Shown: in pieces, positions 24,088-33,242 of the stretch
How the letters are laid out: every line of letters starts with the position of its first letter
Position numbering within the stretch: the stretch's first letter is position 1
Assembly: GCA_021849295.1 (NCBI GenBank)
Contig: JAJZTA010000010.1
Coordinates: 1 to 64,000, forward strand
From: Pseudomonadota bacterium
Lineage (GTDB): Bacteria; Pseudomonadota; Alphaproteobacteria; Micavibrionales; UBA2020
Length of the DNA: 64,000 bases
Reading direction: 5' to 3'
The notes under the pieces: generated by a model
The model's input: only the letters and a program-made list of their open reading frames with translations
What the model was told of the DNA's origin: nothing
The model's database searches: none
Translations under genes and position numbers: made by a program

Positions 24088-25890
24088 TTAACGCAGTTGC
24101 ATCTCCGGAATTTGCAGCAGGCCGGTTTCGCCGTTTGTTGCCGTTTGCAGCGCGCGCAGGACGTCTGCAGCCTGCAGCGCAGGCATAATGGCGACCATCT
24201 CCTGACCGGAGAGCAGTTCCATGACCCTTTCAAACGGCGATTTGGGACGCGGGTAGAGAACCAGCGGCGCCTTTTCGCCCGGCTTGAGGTGCGCCATCTG
24301 CCGCGCCAGCGCTACGGCCTTGTTGATGCCGCCCAGCACGTCGACCAGACCGCGCTTTTGCGCCTGCGCGCCCGTCCAGACATGGCCTTGCGCCACGGCC
24401 TCGACGGCGGCTGGCTTCATATCGCGGCCCGTCGCGACGCGCATGATGAAAGCGTGGTAAATGTCCGCCAGCATGTTCTGGAACTGCGCCGTCTGCTTTT
24501 GCGTGAACGGCACGTTCTCCGACCACATCATCGCGTTCCTGCCCGCCGAGACGCTGCCCCAGTGGACGCCCAGCTTGCTCCACAGTCCCGCCAGCACGAA
24601 CTTGCCGCCGAAAACGCCGATCGAGCCAGTGATGGTCGCGGGTTCGGCGACGATCTTGTTCGCCGCGGATGCGATCCAGTATCCGCCCGACGCCGCATAG
24701 CCGCCCATCGAGACGATCACGGGCTTGCCGGATTTTTCCGTTTCAAGCATCGCGTGGCGGATAGTCTCCGCCGCCTCCGGCGAGCCGCCGGGGCTGTCGA
24801 TGCGGAACACCACGGCCACGACGTTCTTGTCCTTGCGCACCTTTCTGAACGTCTTGACGAGCTTGTCCGCCGCCATTCCGCCGCCGAAACCGAGGTGCGG
24901 CTGGCCGCCGTAGGAAATAATGTCGCCCGAGCCGACGATCAGCGCGATCTTCTTCCCGTCGTCGTCGAAATCCGAACCGGAACGCAGGCTCTCCGCGTAT
25001 TTTTGCAGCCTGACCGTGTGCGCCCCTTTGCCCGCCGCCTTCATCGCCGCGTCGAACATCTCGTCGTAATAGCCGATCCTGTCGATCAGCTTTAATTTAA
25101 GCGCCTGCCCGTCCGTATAGGGCGAACCGTCGACCAGCGCCTTCACTTCGGCCACCTTCATCTTGCGGTCGGCGGCGATGCCCGCCACGATCTGTCTGGA
25201 AAGATCGCTGATCATGCCCGTCATCATCTGCCGCGCGGGCTTGCTCATGCCGTTGAGGGTCACGCTCTCGGGCATGGACTTGTAAATGCCCTCGCGCAGG
25301 AACTGGGCGCTGACGCCGAGTTTGTCCAGCGTGTCCCTGAAAAACGGCACTTCCGCCGCGATGCCGTTCATCGACACGTTGCCGACCGGTTGCAGCCAGA
25401 TTTGGCCGAAGGACGACGCAAGATAATATTCGCCGATGCCGGAGCCGCCGTAATCGACGGCATAGATATAAGCCTGCTTGCCGCCGGCGCGGAATTTCTC
25501 GATGGCGACGCGCAGCCCCTGCAACTGTGCCGGAGACATTTCCGGATCGCGCAGACGGACGACAAGCGCCTTGATCCGCTTGTCATGCGCGGCATACGTC
25601 AGCGCGCGTATCACGTCCGCATAGGTCAGCCTGTCCGGCTTCAGCAAAGAAAGAGACAGGCCGCCGCTCTCCGTGTTTTCCGGCAGCGAGGCTTTAAGCG
25701 TATAGGTCAGAATTGTTTTCCCCGGCGCGGAAGACGATATGTGATGGCGCAGCGAGCCGCCGAACAGCAGGGCAGCGAAAAGACCGCCCGCCACCAAGGC
25801 TCCGCCCGTCACGATCAAAAGCCATTTGAAAAAATGCAGCGCACTTTTTCCGAACCCGTCGTTCGTGCGCCGTTGCGGAACATACTTCAT
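24088..25890 (-). CDS. sppA: Signal peptide peptidase SppA, 67K type
   Basis: SppA degrades remnant signal peptides at the inner membrane. At 600 residues it is the long, two-repeat form. One N-terminal membrane helix covers about residues 22-45. The catalytic Lys is in EGIYKSMPE (Lys204) and the Ser in GGYAASGGYWIAS (Ser401), the normal Ser/Lys dyad split over the two repeats. It ends convergent to the OmpA-like gene 14 bp away. Nine consecutive G residues lie 15 nt before its start codon on the coding strand. Confidence 0.95.
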   Translation of the reverse strand: MKYVPQRRTNDGFGKSALHFFKWLLIVTGGALVAGGLFAALLFGGSLRHHISSSAPGKTILTYTLKASLPENTESGGLSLSLLKPDRLTYADVIRALTYAAHDKRIKALVVRLRDPEMSPAQLQGLRVAIEKFRAGGKQAYIYAVDYGGSGIGEYYLASSFGQIWLQPVGNVSMNGIAAEVPFFRDTLDKLGVSAQFLREGIYKSMPESVTLNGMSKPARQMMTGMISDLSRQIVAGIAADRKMKVAEVKALVDGSPYTDGQALKLKLIDRIGYYDEMFDAAMKAAGKGAHTVRLQKYAESLRSGSDFDDDGKKIALIVGSGDIISYGGQPHLGFGGGMAADKLVKTFRKVRKDKNVVAVVFRIDSPGGSPEAAETIRHAMLETEKSGKPVIVSMGGYAASGGYWIASAANKIVAEPATITGSIGVFGGKFVLAGLWSKLGVHWGSVSAGRNAMMWSENVPFTQKQTAQFQNMLADIYHAFIMRVATGRDMKPAAVEAVAQGHVWTGAQAQKRGLVDVLGGINKAVALARQMAHLKPGEKAPLVLYPRPKSPFERVMELLSGQEMVAIMPALQAADVLRALQTATNGETGLLQIPEMQLR

Positions 25891-25905
25891 GTCAACCTCT
25901 TTATT

Positions 25906-25914
25906 CCCCCCCCC
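25906..25914 (-). repeat. G9 homopolymer in the sppA leader
   Basis: Nine consecutive C on the plus strand (G on the sppA strand) lie between 15 and 24 nt upstream of the sppA start codon, just before the GAGG ribosome binding site. Homopolymers of this length are prone to slippage and could alter spacing or expression. Confidence 0.6.
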
Positions 25915-25992
25915 ACGCCTAATTTTTTTGAGTCTACATCAACAATGCGTATTGAACGAACGGCAAATTGTAGATATATTTTCCCATCGAAT

Positions 25993-26023
25993 AAAAAAAG
26001 CCCTGCGTCGTGAAACGCAGGGC
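25993..26023 (-). terminator. Strong intrinsic terminator
   Basis: On the minus strand GCCCTGCG (26016-26023) pairs with CGCAGGGC (26000-26007) around an 8-nt loop, followed by seven T residues. It lies 250 nt after the lipoprotein stop (26273), so it ends either a long 3' leader of the hsp33-lipoprotein unit or a separate small RNA. Confidence 0.85.
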
Positions 26024-26090
26024 AGTCGTCATCGAAGCGAAGTATTAAGGGGAGCACCGTAGCCGGAAACCGGAAACGGTGCTTTTCCTT
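25993..26090 (-). ncRNA. Candidate small RNA or 3'UTR-derived RNA
   Basis: The minus strand of this noncoding stretch has two hairpins in series. The first pairs AGCACCGT with ACGGTGCT (26076-26083 with 26053-26060) and contains a nested CCGG/CCGG hairpin. A linker with CTCCCC follows, and then the strong terminator (25993-26023). A folded 5' part, a pyrimidine-rich single-stranded stretch and a Rho-independent end are typical of bacterial sRNAs. I saw no clear promoter near 26100, so processing from the upstream lipoprotein mRNA is possible. The rest of the 25891-26272 gap is AT-rich and holds no gene. Confidence 0.4.
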
Positions 26091-26272
26091 GAGTCAAAGT
26101 CTCCCGATTCTGTGGATAAGAGTCGAGTCTTTCTTTTTGATGTAAAAAAGACCTGTATTTTCAATGTTCTAAAATAGCGACTCCGTAAAAGTAAAAAATG
26201 CCGTTTCCGGAGTCATACAAAAACCGCAACCGATTCGCCCGAAACTTGAAAGGCCTTGCGAATAAAAACGCA

Positions 26273-26857
26273 TTACTCCTTCATGCCAAAGGTCTTTTTA
26301 ACGATCGACTGCATGCCGGCGTTCAGATCGTTCATGAGTTCTTCGGTGAGGTCGAAGTAGGCGCTCGCGCGCGCATCCGGCGAAAGCCCTTCATCGAGCG
26401 TCTTCTTGCGATGGACGACGACGTCCGCATGACCGAGCACGATATCCGGCGCGGCCGGATCGATCAATTCGAATCGAACTTTCATGACCGCGGTCAATTC
26501 TACGGCGGGCGCCTGCATCAGCAATCCCTGCAAACTGTGATGCGCAGACAGATTGCGCCGCACGACGGACGCCTGCTTGATGATCGCGCGCAGCACGTTT
26601 TTTCCGCCTGCCGGAACAAGCACCCGTTTCAGCATTTTTTGCGCCGCGGCGTCGGGCGGCGGCTGAAAGGTATATTCGACGTCGGGCAGCTTCATCGGCG
26701 ACTGATAGGCGTCGACCACCGCGACTTTCGCCGCATCGACGCGGATCGGCTCCATGTTGACGAAAGTCATCTCCGGCAAGGCCGCGGGCGGCGGCGCCAC
26801 CGTGGTGCATCCGGCCAACAGCACCGCAAACGCAAAAACGCAGAAACGCACTTTCAT
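26273..26857 (-). CDS. Putative lipoprotein, unknown function
   Basis: The 194-residue protein has a lipoprotein signal ending VLLAGC, with Cys17 as the lipidation site, then a Pro-rich start of the mature chain. The body contains MTFVNMEPIRVDAAKVAVVD and repeated beta-type patterns such as VMKVRFELIDP and VLGHADVVVHRKK, suggesting a compact beta-rich domain. No known family was recognised. It lies 12 nt after hsp33 and is probably cotranscribed with it. Confidence 0.75.
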   Translation of the reverse strand: MKVRFCVFAFAVLLAGCTTVAPPPAALPEMTFVNMEPIRVDAAKVAVVDAYQSPMKLPDVEYTFQPPPDAAAQKMLKRVLVPAGGKNVLRAIIKQASVVRRNLSAHHSLQGLLMQAPAVELTAVMKVRFELIDPAAPDIVLGHADVVVHRKKTLDEGLSPDARASAYFDLTEELMNDLNAGMQSIVKKTFGMKE

Positions 26858-26869
26858 GACTTTCAGCCC

Positions 26870-27856
26870 TTATGACTTCTTGTCTTTGTACACCGCGTCG
26901 AGATCAGACGCCTTGAACATATAGTCTTCGCTGCAAAATTCGCACTTGATGGAGACTTCGCCCTCTTTTTCGCAAATATCCTCCAGCTCCACGCGCGGTA
27001 TGGTGCGGAGAATCTCCACCACCCGCGCGCGCGTGCAGCGGCATCTGAACCTGATATGCGTCGGCGAATAGATGCGCACGCCGTCTTCATGGAACAGACG
27101 GTAGAGCACGTCCGCGGACGCCAGCACGGGCGAGAGCAGCTCGCCCTCGCGGCAGGTCGAGAGCAGCATCACCGCGCGCGTCCAGTCTTCCAGATCGGCC
27201 TCGTTCTCGCCACTGCCGCCTCCGGCGTCGTCAACATTTTTGCCCGCGTTTTCCTCCGGCATCTGCTGGATCATGATGCCGCCGGTGCGCCACTGCCCGT
27301 CCTGCGGGTGGACGGCGAGCCTGAACGACGTCTTGATCTGCTCCGACTGGGTGAAATAATGCTGCGCGGCGTCGATGATCGAACTGCCTTTCAGCTCCAC
27401 GATGCCCTGATAGCTGTGCTCGAACCCGCCCGCATCGACGGTGAAGGCCATATGCCCCTTGCCAAGCAGGTGATAATAGTGATTGTCAGTGTCTTTCTTG
27501 CGCTTGGCCAGTTTTTTGACCGCCGCCGCGTCGAAGCCGGCATAGGCGCGCACCTCGCCCTTGCTGGAGACATCCGCGACCAGCGTACGGATCGCGCCGT
27601 CACCCTTGATCTGCAGCGAAAACACACCATCGTATTTCAGCATCGAACTCAAAAGCAAACAGAGCGTAAGCACCTCGCTGAGGAGCGCGGAGACCGGCGG
27701 CGGGTAATCGTGTTTCCCCATGATTTCGGCCAGAACAGGCCCGAGCCGCACCATCCGCCCGCGCACGTTGGATTTTTCAAGGCGGAAGGGCTGGACGACG
27801 TCGTCGTCCACCAGTCCCGATTGTTCAGTGCCGTCTTTTTTGATGCGGATAGCCAT
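26870..27856 (-). CDS. hslO: Redox-regulated chaperone Hsp33
   Basis: Hsp33 is a cytoplasmic holdase switched on by oxidation. The 328-residue protein (from ATG 27856) has the N-terminal domain with GDGAIRTLVADVSSKGEVRAY and SYQGIVELKG. Its C-terminal zinc switch has CRC (RFRCRCTRARV) and CEFC (SIKCEFCSEDY), giving the usual C-x-C and C-x2-C. An Ala/Gly/Glu-rich insertion of about 20 residues (AGKNVDDAGGGSGENEAD) lies between the domains. A 44-residue upstream extension was dropped because it would overlap the divergent recX. Confidence 0.93.
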   Translation of the reverse strand: MAIRIKKDGTEQSGLVDDDVVQPFRLEKSNVRGRMVRLGPVLAEIMGKHDYPPPVSALLSEVLTLCLLLSSMLKYDGVFSLQIKGDGAIRTLVADVSSKGEVRAYAGFDAAAVKKLAKRKKDTDNHYYHLLGKGHMAFTVDAGGFEHSYQGIVELKGSSIIDAAQHYFTQSEQIKTSFRLAVHPQDGQWRTGGIMIQQMPEENAGKNVDDAGGGSGENEADLEDWTRAVMLLSTCREGELLSPVLASADVLYRLFHEDGVRIYSPTHIRFRCRCTRARVVEILRTIPRVELEDICEKEGEVSIKCEFCSEDYMFKASDLDAVYKDKKS

Positions 27857-27876
27857 TTCCGTCCGATTGTAGCATA

Positions 27877-28422
27877 ATGCCGGAAGCCATGGACAAAAAA
27901 CCCGCAGACCGGAAGCCCAAAACACCAAGAAGGATTTCCAAAACATATTTGGAAAATACCGCGCTCTATTACCTCCAGCGTTATGCAACGTCGGCAGAGA
28001 ATTTACGGCGCGTGCTGCTGCGCAAGGTGAAACGCTCCTGCGCCTTCCACGACCAGCCGGAAGAGGAGTTCATCCCGCTGGTGGAGACCTTGGTCGAACG
28101 CTATAAAACCGTCGGGCTTCTGGACGATAAAAATTTCGCCGAAAGCAAGGTGACGTCGCTGCGGCGGCAGGGCGGTTCGGCGCGCGCGATCATGGCGAAA
28201 TTGCAGGTCAAGGGCCTCAGCCCTTCGCAAATCGAGACCGCGCTCAAAACCATCGATGAAGAACGGGAAGACGCGGAAGAAAAGGCCGCCCGCGCCTATG
28301 CCAAACGCAAAAAGCTCGGGCCGTGGCGCAAACGCGCCGCCGACCCGCAAAAGGAACTCGCCGCCATGGCGCGCGCGGGATTCAGTTATGACGTTGCGGC
28401 GAAGGCTTTAAAGGAAGATTAG
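27877..28422 (+). CDS. recX: RecX family regulatory protein
   Basis: RecX proteins bind and restrain RecA filaments. The 181-residue protein has a basic Pro/Lys-rich head (1-20) and then repeated three-helix units: [45 protein letters not shown], and [22 protein letters not shown]. recA is not in view. It is divergent from hsp33 with 20 nt between starts and converges on hemF with a 4-nt overlap. ATG 27889 is an alternative start. Confidence 0.85.
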   Translation: MPEAMDKKPADRKPKTPRRISKTYLENTALYYLQRYATSAENLRRVLLRKVKRSCAFHDQPEEEFIPLVETLVERYKTVGLLDDKNFAESKVTSLRRQGGSARAIMAKLQVKGLSPSQIETALKTIDEEREDAEEKAARAYAKRKKLGPWRKRAADPQKELAAMARAGFSYDVAAKALKED

Positions 28423-29243
28423 GGCCACTTCACCTCGGGCGGCATCGACATGAGGATGGCTTCTGTGTTGCCGCCGGTTTTGAGGCCGAACTGCGTGCCG
28501 CGGTCGTAGAGCAGATTGAACTCCACGTAGCGCCCGCGCTTGATCAACTGCTTTTCATGCTCTGCCGCCGTCCACGGCTGCGCGAAGTGGCGGCGGACGA
28601 TCTCGGGATAGATGCTTAAAAACGTCTCGCCGACTTTTTGCGTGAAGCTAAAATCTTTCTCCTTGTCGCCGCTGTCGAGATAATCGTAGAAAATGCCGCC
28701 GACGCCGCGCGTCTCGTTCCGGTGCGGCAGGAAGAAATACTCGTCGCACCATTTTTTGAACCTGGGATAATAGTCCGCGTCAAAACCGTCGCAGGTCTTT
28801 TTGAACGCGGCGTGGAAATCCTCCGTGTCTTTCGCGTCGGGAAAGACCGGCGTCAGATCCGCGCCGCCGCCGAACCAGCTTTTTGTGGTCACGATATGCC
28901 GCGTGTTCATATGCACGATCGGCACGTGCGGATTGCGCGGATGGATGACTAGGCTGATGCCGGTCGCGAAAAAAGCGCCATCGCCTTCCGCGCCCGGAAT
29001 CTTCTTGCGGAATTCTTCCGAGAACGTGCCGTGCACGGTCGAAACGTTGACGCCGCCTTTTTCGAATACGCGCCCGCCGCGCAGGATGGACATTGTTCCG
29101 CCCCCGCCCTCGGCACGTTCCCAGCTTTTGCGTTCAAAGCGTCCGGCAGGCAAATCGCTTTTCGCATCGTCCTCGATCCACTCCAGCGCGGCGCAGATGC
29201 GGTCGCGCAAGTCCTTGAACCAGCTTTCAGCCTGTTGTTTCAC
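28419..29243 (-). CDS. hemF: Oxygen-dependent coproporphyrinogen III oxidase
   Basis: HemF converts coproporphyrinogen III to protoporphyrinogen IX in heme synthesis using oxygen. The 274-residue protein contains [51 protein letters not shown] and [23 protein letters not shown], all family signatures. The start is a GTG at 29243 overlapping the trmL stop as GTGA; the longer reading is out of place inside trmL. A separate HemW gene lies at 58415-59533, but that protein is a heme chaperone rather than a second oxidase. Confidence 0.94.
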   Translation of the reverse strand: MKQQAESWFKDLRDRICAALEWIEDDAKSDLPAGRFERKSWERAEGGGGTMSILRGGRVFEKGGVNVSTVHGTFSEEFRKKIPGAEGDGAFFATGISLVIHPRNPHVPIVHMNTRHIVTTKSWFGGGADLTPVFPDAKDTEDFHAAFKKTCDGFDADYYPRFKKWCDEYFFLPHRNETRGVGGIFYDYLDSGDKEKDFSFTQKVGETFLSIYPEIVRRHFAQPWTAAEHEKQLIKRGRYVEFNLLYDRGTQFGLKTGGNTEAILMSMPPEVKWP

Positions 29244-29692
29244 GACGTGAATCCCTTTGTTTGCCGCAAAGCTTCCCCCAAAACCATCGCCGACGCAAGG
29301 GCGACATTGATCGAGCGCAGGCCGGCCTTCATGGGAATCAGCAGCCGCGCGTCGCATGCCGCATGCACATGCTCCGGCACGCCTGCGCTTTCGCGCCCCG
29401 CGATCAGCACGTCGTCCGGCTGGAATTCAAAATCAGCATAAGAACCGGCGGCCTTGGTCGTCAGCAGCACCAGTCGCTTGCCCGCATGCGCCGTTTTAAA
29501 AGCCTCCCAGTTGAGATATTTGGTCAGATCGAGGCGTTCGATATAGTCCATGCCCGCGCGCTTGAGGTTTTTGTCCGACAACACGAACCCGCACGGCTCG
29601 ATTACATCCATCGGAACGCCCAGACAGGCGCACAGGCGCATCAGCGTGCCGGCGTTCTGCGGAATATCGGGTTCGAACAGCGCCAATCTCAT
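29240..29692 (-). CDS. trmL: tRNA (cytidine/uridine-34-2'-O)-methyltransferase
   Basis: TrmL is a SPOUT methyltransferase acting on the wobble base of leucine tRNAs. The 150-residue protein has [50 protein letters not shown] and [18 protein letters not shown], the trefoil-knot motifs. It overlaps traX upstream (ATGA at 29689-29692) and hemF downstream (GTGA), so the three are translationally coupled. Confidence 0.93.
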   Translation of the reverse strand: MRLALFEPDIPQNAGTLMRLCACLGVPMDVIEPCGFVLSDKNLKRAGMDYIERLDLTKYLNWEAFKTAHAGKRLVLLTTKAAGSYADFEFQPDDVLIAGRESAGVPEHVHAACDARLLIPMKAGLRSINVALASAMVLGEALRQTKGFTS

Positions 29693-30456
29693 CTGTGCAT
29701 CGCCATCCATATCAGCCGCAAAATGACCATATGGCCGGGGTAAAAGACATGCAGCGCATATTTGGGCAGGAAGCGCTTTTTCTGCGGCATCTTCCGCGCC
29801 ACGTCCAGCACCAGCCACGGCAGGATGATGCAAAACAGGCCCGTCACGACGGCGTATTCCCAGGCCGCCGGACTGGCGTGGAAGAGCAGATGAATTCCGC
29901 CCGCGTTCATCACCATCAGCAGAACGAGCAGGAACGGCAGGGCGCGCTTGTTCCCGTGCATGACCTGCAAAACCGCCGCGGGCACAACCACGCCCGCCAA
30001 ACCGAACTCCATCGGCAAGGCCCACAACATTGAAACAATGGCAATCGTATAAAGCGCATACATCTGCCACGGCTTGATGCGATAGCTCAAATCCGCGAAG
30101 AAAATCCCCGCCGTCAGGGTAAAGATGACATTCGCCCTATATTCGTGCAGCGCAAAAAGGTAAAAAGGCTCCGCCACCACCGCCAGAACAAGCAAACGCG
30201 CTATATAACGCCTGATGGTCTTTTTCGTTTCATCGGCGGAACGGGCATGCGCTTTGACCACCGCGATCGCCACCGCATAGCAAAACAGCGGAAAAGTCGC
30301 CCGTCCGACGAAAAACATTTTCCCAAGGGCGTGATGGGACCAAATCGCATCTATATGGTCAATAACCATAAATACGGCGGCGCAAACTTTTATGAAATCG
30401 AGGGCAAAGCCATCACATTGAGGAAGAAAGGTTTTTGGGGGGCTATTTTTTAACAT
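29689..30456 (-). CDS. TraX family membrane protein
   Basis: TraX proteins are multi-pass membrane acyltransferase-like proteins; the F-plasmid member acetylates pilin. This 255-residue protein has about eight hydrophobic segments, with the TraX-like opening DFIKVCAAVFMVIDHID and GRATFPLFCYAVAIAV. It is chromosomal and fused by overlap to trmL-hemF, with no conjugation genes in view, so a role in modifying an envelope component is more likely than pilin acetylation. That role is inference. Confidence 0.8.
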   Translation of the reverse strand: MLKNSPPKTFLPQCDGFALDFIKVCAAVFMVIDHIDAIWSHHALGKMFFVGRATFPLFCYAVAIAVVKAHARSADETKKTIRRYIARLLVLAVVAEPFYLFALHEYRANVIFTLTAGIFFADLSYRIKPWQMYALYTIAIVSMLWALPMEFGLAGVVVPAAVLQVMHGNKRALPFLLVLLMVMNAGGIHLLFHASPAAWEYAVVTGLFCIILPWLVLDVARKMPQKKRFLPKYALHVFYPGHMVILRLIWMAMHR

Positions 30457-30468
30457 AAGATGATTTTT

Positions 30469-30498
30469 TTAACAGCGCCTACTTTAATTCTCTATAAA
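30469..30498 (+). promoter_or_regulatory. Probable promoter of the pet operon
   Basis: TTAACA (30469-30474) and TATAAA (30493-30498) are 18 nt apart, about 100 nt before the Rieske start at 30601. The leader between them is AT-rich. The match is moderate and no regulator site was recognised. Confidence 0.4.
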
Positions 30499-30600
30499 TC
30501 AGAGTACTATCTTTCCTTGAACAGAGTCGATTATTTTATTACTCATGACCTGTTCACAAACCAAGACTCTCCACCGTCCTCACCAAGGAAGAATAAAAAA

Positions 30601-31164
30601 ATGGATCAAGCAGTGAAAAAAGGCGCAACACGCCGTGATTTTCTTTACCTGACGGCAGGCGCCATGGGCGTCGTCGGCGCGGGCAGCGCCGCCTGGCCGC
30701 TGATCGACAGCATGAACCCCGCCGCAGACACGCTGGCGGCCGGATCGACGGAAGTCGATCTCAGCAAAGTCGAAGTCGGCTCGGCGCTCACTGCCGTCTG
30801 GCGCGGCTCGCCGCTGTTCATCCGTCACCGCACGCCGGAAGAAATCAAGTCCGTCCGCGATATGGACTGGAAATCCCTGCGCGATCCGCAAAAGGACGAA
30901 GACCGCACCCTCAAGGCCGAATGGATCATCATCAAGGGCGTCTGCACCCACCTCGGCTGCATTCCGCTCGGACAAAAAGCCGGCGATCCCCGCGGCGAAT
31001 TCAACGGCTGGTTCTGCCCCTGCCACGGTTCGCAATACGACGTCTCGGGCCGCATCCGCAAAGGCCCCGCGCCTCTCAACATGTTCGTCCCGCCCTACAA
31101 GTTCATATCGGATACCGTCGTGCATGTCGGCAGCGGTCACGACTTCCCCAATCCCGGTTTCTAA
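30601..31164 (+). CDS. petA: Ubiquinol-cytochrome c reductase Rieske iron-sulfur subunit
   Basis: This subunit of respiratory complex III carries the 2Fe-2S cluster. The 187-residue protein has a Tat-type signal anchor (TRRDFLYLTAGAMGVVGAG) and the cluster ligands in CTHLGC and CPCHGSQYD. The length matches bacterial Rieske subunits. ATG 30601 with AAGGAAG upstream is chosen; a 47-residue longer reading is AT-rich leader. It heads the operon with the fused cytochrome b/c1 gene 44 nt downstream. Confidence 0.96.
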   Translation: MDQAVKKGATRRDFLYLTAGAMGVVGAGSAAWPLIDSMNPAADTLAAGSTEVDLSKVEVGSALTAVWRGSPLFIRHRTPEEIKSVRDMDWKSLRDPQKDEDRTLKAEWIIIKGVCTHLGCIPLGQKAGDPRGEFNGWFCPCHGSQYDVSGRIRKGPAPLNMFVPPYKFISDTVVHVGSGHDFPNPGF

Positions 31165-31208
31165 ACATTCATCATACGCCCTTACCCAAGAGAAGGATTT
31201 AAAATCCC

Positions 31209-33242
31209 ATGTCCGGTTCGCAAGAAAAAGAAAAGTTCAATAACAAAACAATCCAATGGATCAACGATCGCATGCCGATCTTCTCCATGCTCAACAACGA
31301 GTATGGCAAGTTCCCGATGCCGAAGAACTGCAACTACTTCTGGAACTTCGGCGCGATCGCGATGGTCATGCTGGTGATCATGATCGTCACCGGCGTCTTC
31401 ATGGCCATGAACTACGTGCCCAGCACCGCCGGCGCCTTCGCCAGCATCCAGCACACCACCCGCGAGGTGAACTACGGCTGGCTCCTGCGCTACATGCACA
31501 TGAACGGCGCGTCGTTCTTCTTCATCGCCGTCTACATCCACCTTTTCCGCGGCCTCTACTACGGATCGTATAAAAAGCCGCGCGAGCTGGTGTGGATCTT
31601 CGGCGTCGTTTTGCTGCTGCTGATGATGGCGACCGCCTTCCTCGGCTATACCCTGCCGTGGAGCCAAATGTCCGGCTGGGGCGCGACCGTCATCACCAGC
31701 CTCTTCTCCGCCATCCCGCTGATCGGCGGCGGCATCGTCACCTGGCTGTGGGGCGGCTTCAGCGTCGGGCAGCCCACGCTCAACCGCTTCTACGCCTTCC
31801 ACTTCCTGCTGCCGTTCATCATCTGCGCGGCGGTGTTCGTCCACGTCTGGGCGCTGCACGTCTCCAAGTCCAACAATCCGGCGGGCGTCGAGCCGAAGTC
31901 CGAAAAGGACACCGTGCCGTTCCACCCCTACTACACCGCCAAGGACAGCTTCGGCACCGCGGTCTTCATGATCGTCTACTTCGCCGTGGTGTTCTTCGCG
32001 CCGCTGATTTTGGCCAACCCCGACCACTGGAAGCCCTTCAACTCTCTGCAAACGCCGCCGGAAATCGTGCCCGAATGGTACTTCCTGCCGTTCTACGCCA
32101 TGCTGCGGTCGTTCACCGTCGGCATCAAGGTCGCCGGCGTCACGCTGCTCACCGCGAAGCAGCAGGGCGTCCTCGCCATGTTCGGCTCGATCCTGATTTT
32201 GTTCTTCGTGCCGTGGCTCGACAAGTCGCCGGTCAAAAGCGCGCGCTACCGCCCCGTCTTCAAGTGGGCTCTCCGCCTGCTGGTGCTCAACATGGTCATG
32301 CTGACCTACGCGGGCGCCCTGCCCGCCGCCGGCAAGGCTTTGGTGATGGGCCGCATCGGCGCGGCCTACTATTATTTCTTCTTCCTGGTGCTGCTGCCGT
32401 ATCTCGGCAAGAGAGAGAAGACGCTGCCCCTGCCGGAAAGCATCAGCGCCGACTATGCCGCGCATCACGGCGGCGGCGCGATGAAGAAAGCGCTCATTCC
32501 CGCCGCTCTGGCTCTGGGGCTCGCGCTCGCGCCCCATGCCGCGCGCGCTGCGGACACGCCGCCCCTGCCGAACCTCCACTGGCCGGAACAGGGCATCTTC
32601 GGCCACTACGACATGGCGGCGGTGCAGCGCGGATTTCAGGTCTACAAGGAAGTCTGCTCCAACTGCCACTCGATGAAGTACATCTACTACCGCAACCTCG
32701 AGAGCATCGGCTACACGAAGGAACAGGTCAAGACACTCGCGGCGACCTACCAGATCACCGACGGGCCGGATGAAAACGGGCAAATGTTTCAGCGCCCCGG
32801 CAGGCCGACGGACCACTTCAAGTCGCCTTTCCCCAACCCCGAGACGGCACGCGCCGCGCTCAATGGCGCTCTGCCGCCGGACATGTCCAACCTCGTCAAC
32901 GCCCGCGAAGGCGGCCCGAACTACATCTACGCCATCCTGACAGGTTACGTGCCGGCGCCCAAAGACTTCCATGTCATGGACGGCCACATGTACAACGAAT
33001 ACTTCCCCGGCCATCAGATCGCCATGCCGCAGCCGCTGGTCGCAGGGCAGGTGCAGTTCCAGGACGGCACGCCGAACACGCTCGACAACGAAGCGCGTTC
33101 CGTCGCGCAGTTCCTCGACTGGGCGTCCAACCCGCACATGGAGCAGCGCAAACGCCTCGGCATCAAGGTCATCCTGTTCATGATCGCCTTTGCGGGCATC
33201 CTGCTTGCCACCAAGCGGAAAGTCTGGTCTGACGTGACATGA
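31209..33242 (+). CDS. fbcH: Fused cytochrome b/cytochrome c1 precursor (fbcH type)
   Basis: One 677-residue open frame encodes both membrane subunits of complex III. Residues 1-424 are cytochrome b, with [19 protein letters not shown] and [19 protein letters not shown]. An internal signal peptide starts at Met425 ([14 protein letters not shown] to HAARA), followed by cytochrome c1 with heme motif CSNCH (Cys483-His487), a Met ligand candidate in IAMPQP, and a C-terminal anchor (about 652-670). There is no stop or ribosome binding site between the parts. In Bradyrhizobium such a precursor is cut by signal peptidase. The stop overlaps the next gene's ATG. Confidence 0.95.
   Translation: MSGSQEKEKFNNKTIQWINDRMPIFSMLNNEYGKFPMPKNCNYFWNFGAIAMVMLVIMIVTGVFMAMNYVPSTAGAFASIQHTTREVNYGWLLRYMHMNGASFFFIAVYIHLFRGLYYGSYKKPRELVWIFGVVLLLLMMATAFLGYTLPWSQMSGWGATVITSLFSAIPLIGGGIVTWLWGGFSVGQPTLNRFYAFHFLLPFIICAAVFVHVWALHVSKSNNPAGVEPKSEKDTVPFHPYYTAKDSFGTAVFMIVYFAVVFFAPLILANPDHWKPFNSLQTPPEIVPEWYFLPFYAMLRSFTVGIKVAGVTLLTAKQQGVLAMFGSILILFFVPWLDKSPVKSARYRPVFKWALRLLVLNMVMLTYAGALPAAGKALVMGRIGAAYYYFFFLVLLPYLGKREKTLPLPESISADYAAHHGGGAMKKALIPAALALGLALAPHAARAADTPPLPNLHWPEQGIFGHYDMAAVQRGFQVYKEVCSNCHSMKYIYYRNLESIGYTKEQVKTLAATYQITDGPDENGQMFQRPGRPTDHFKSPFPNPETARAALNGALPPDMSNLVNAREGGPNYIYAILTGYVPAPKDFHVMDGHMYNEYFPGHQIAMPQPLVAGQVQFQDGTPNTLDNEARSVAQFLDWASNPHMEQRKRLGIKVILFMIAFAGILLATKRKVWSDVT

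Noticed and set aside
26053-26083. Plus-strand terminator after a plus-strand gene
   Set aside because: The hairpin is followed by only TT-CC on the plus strand and there is no plus-strand gene upstream; the minus-strand reading makes more sense.
29244-29357. N-terminal extension of HemF upstream of GTG 29243
   Set aside because: It lies inside trmL in another frame and adds nothing like the family N-terminus.
30460-30600. N-terminal extension of the Rieske protein
   Set aside because: The translation is an AT-rich leader without similarity, and it would place residues in front of the twin-arginine signal anchor.
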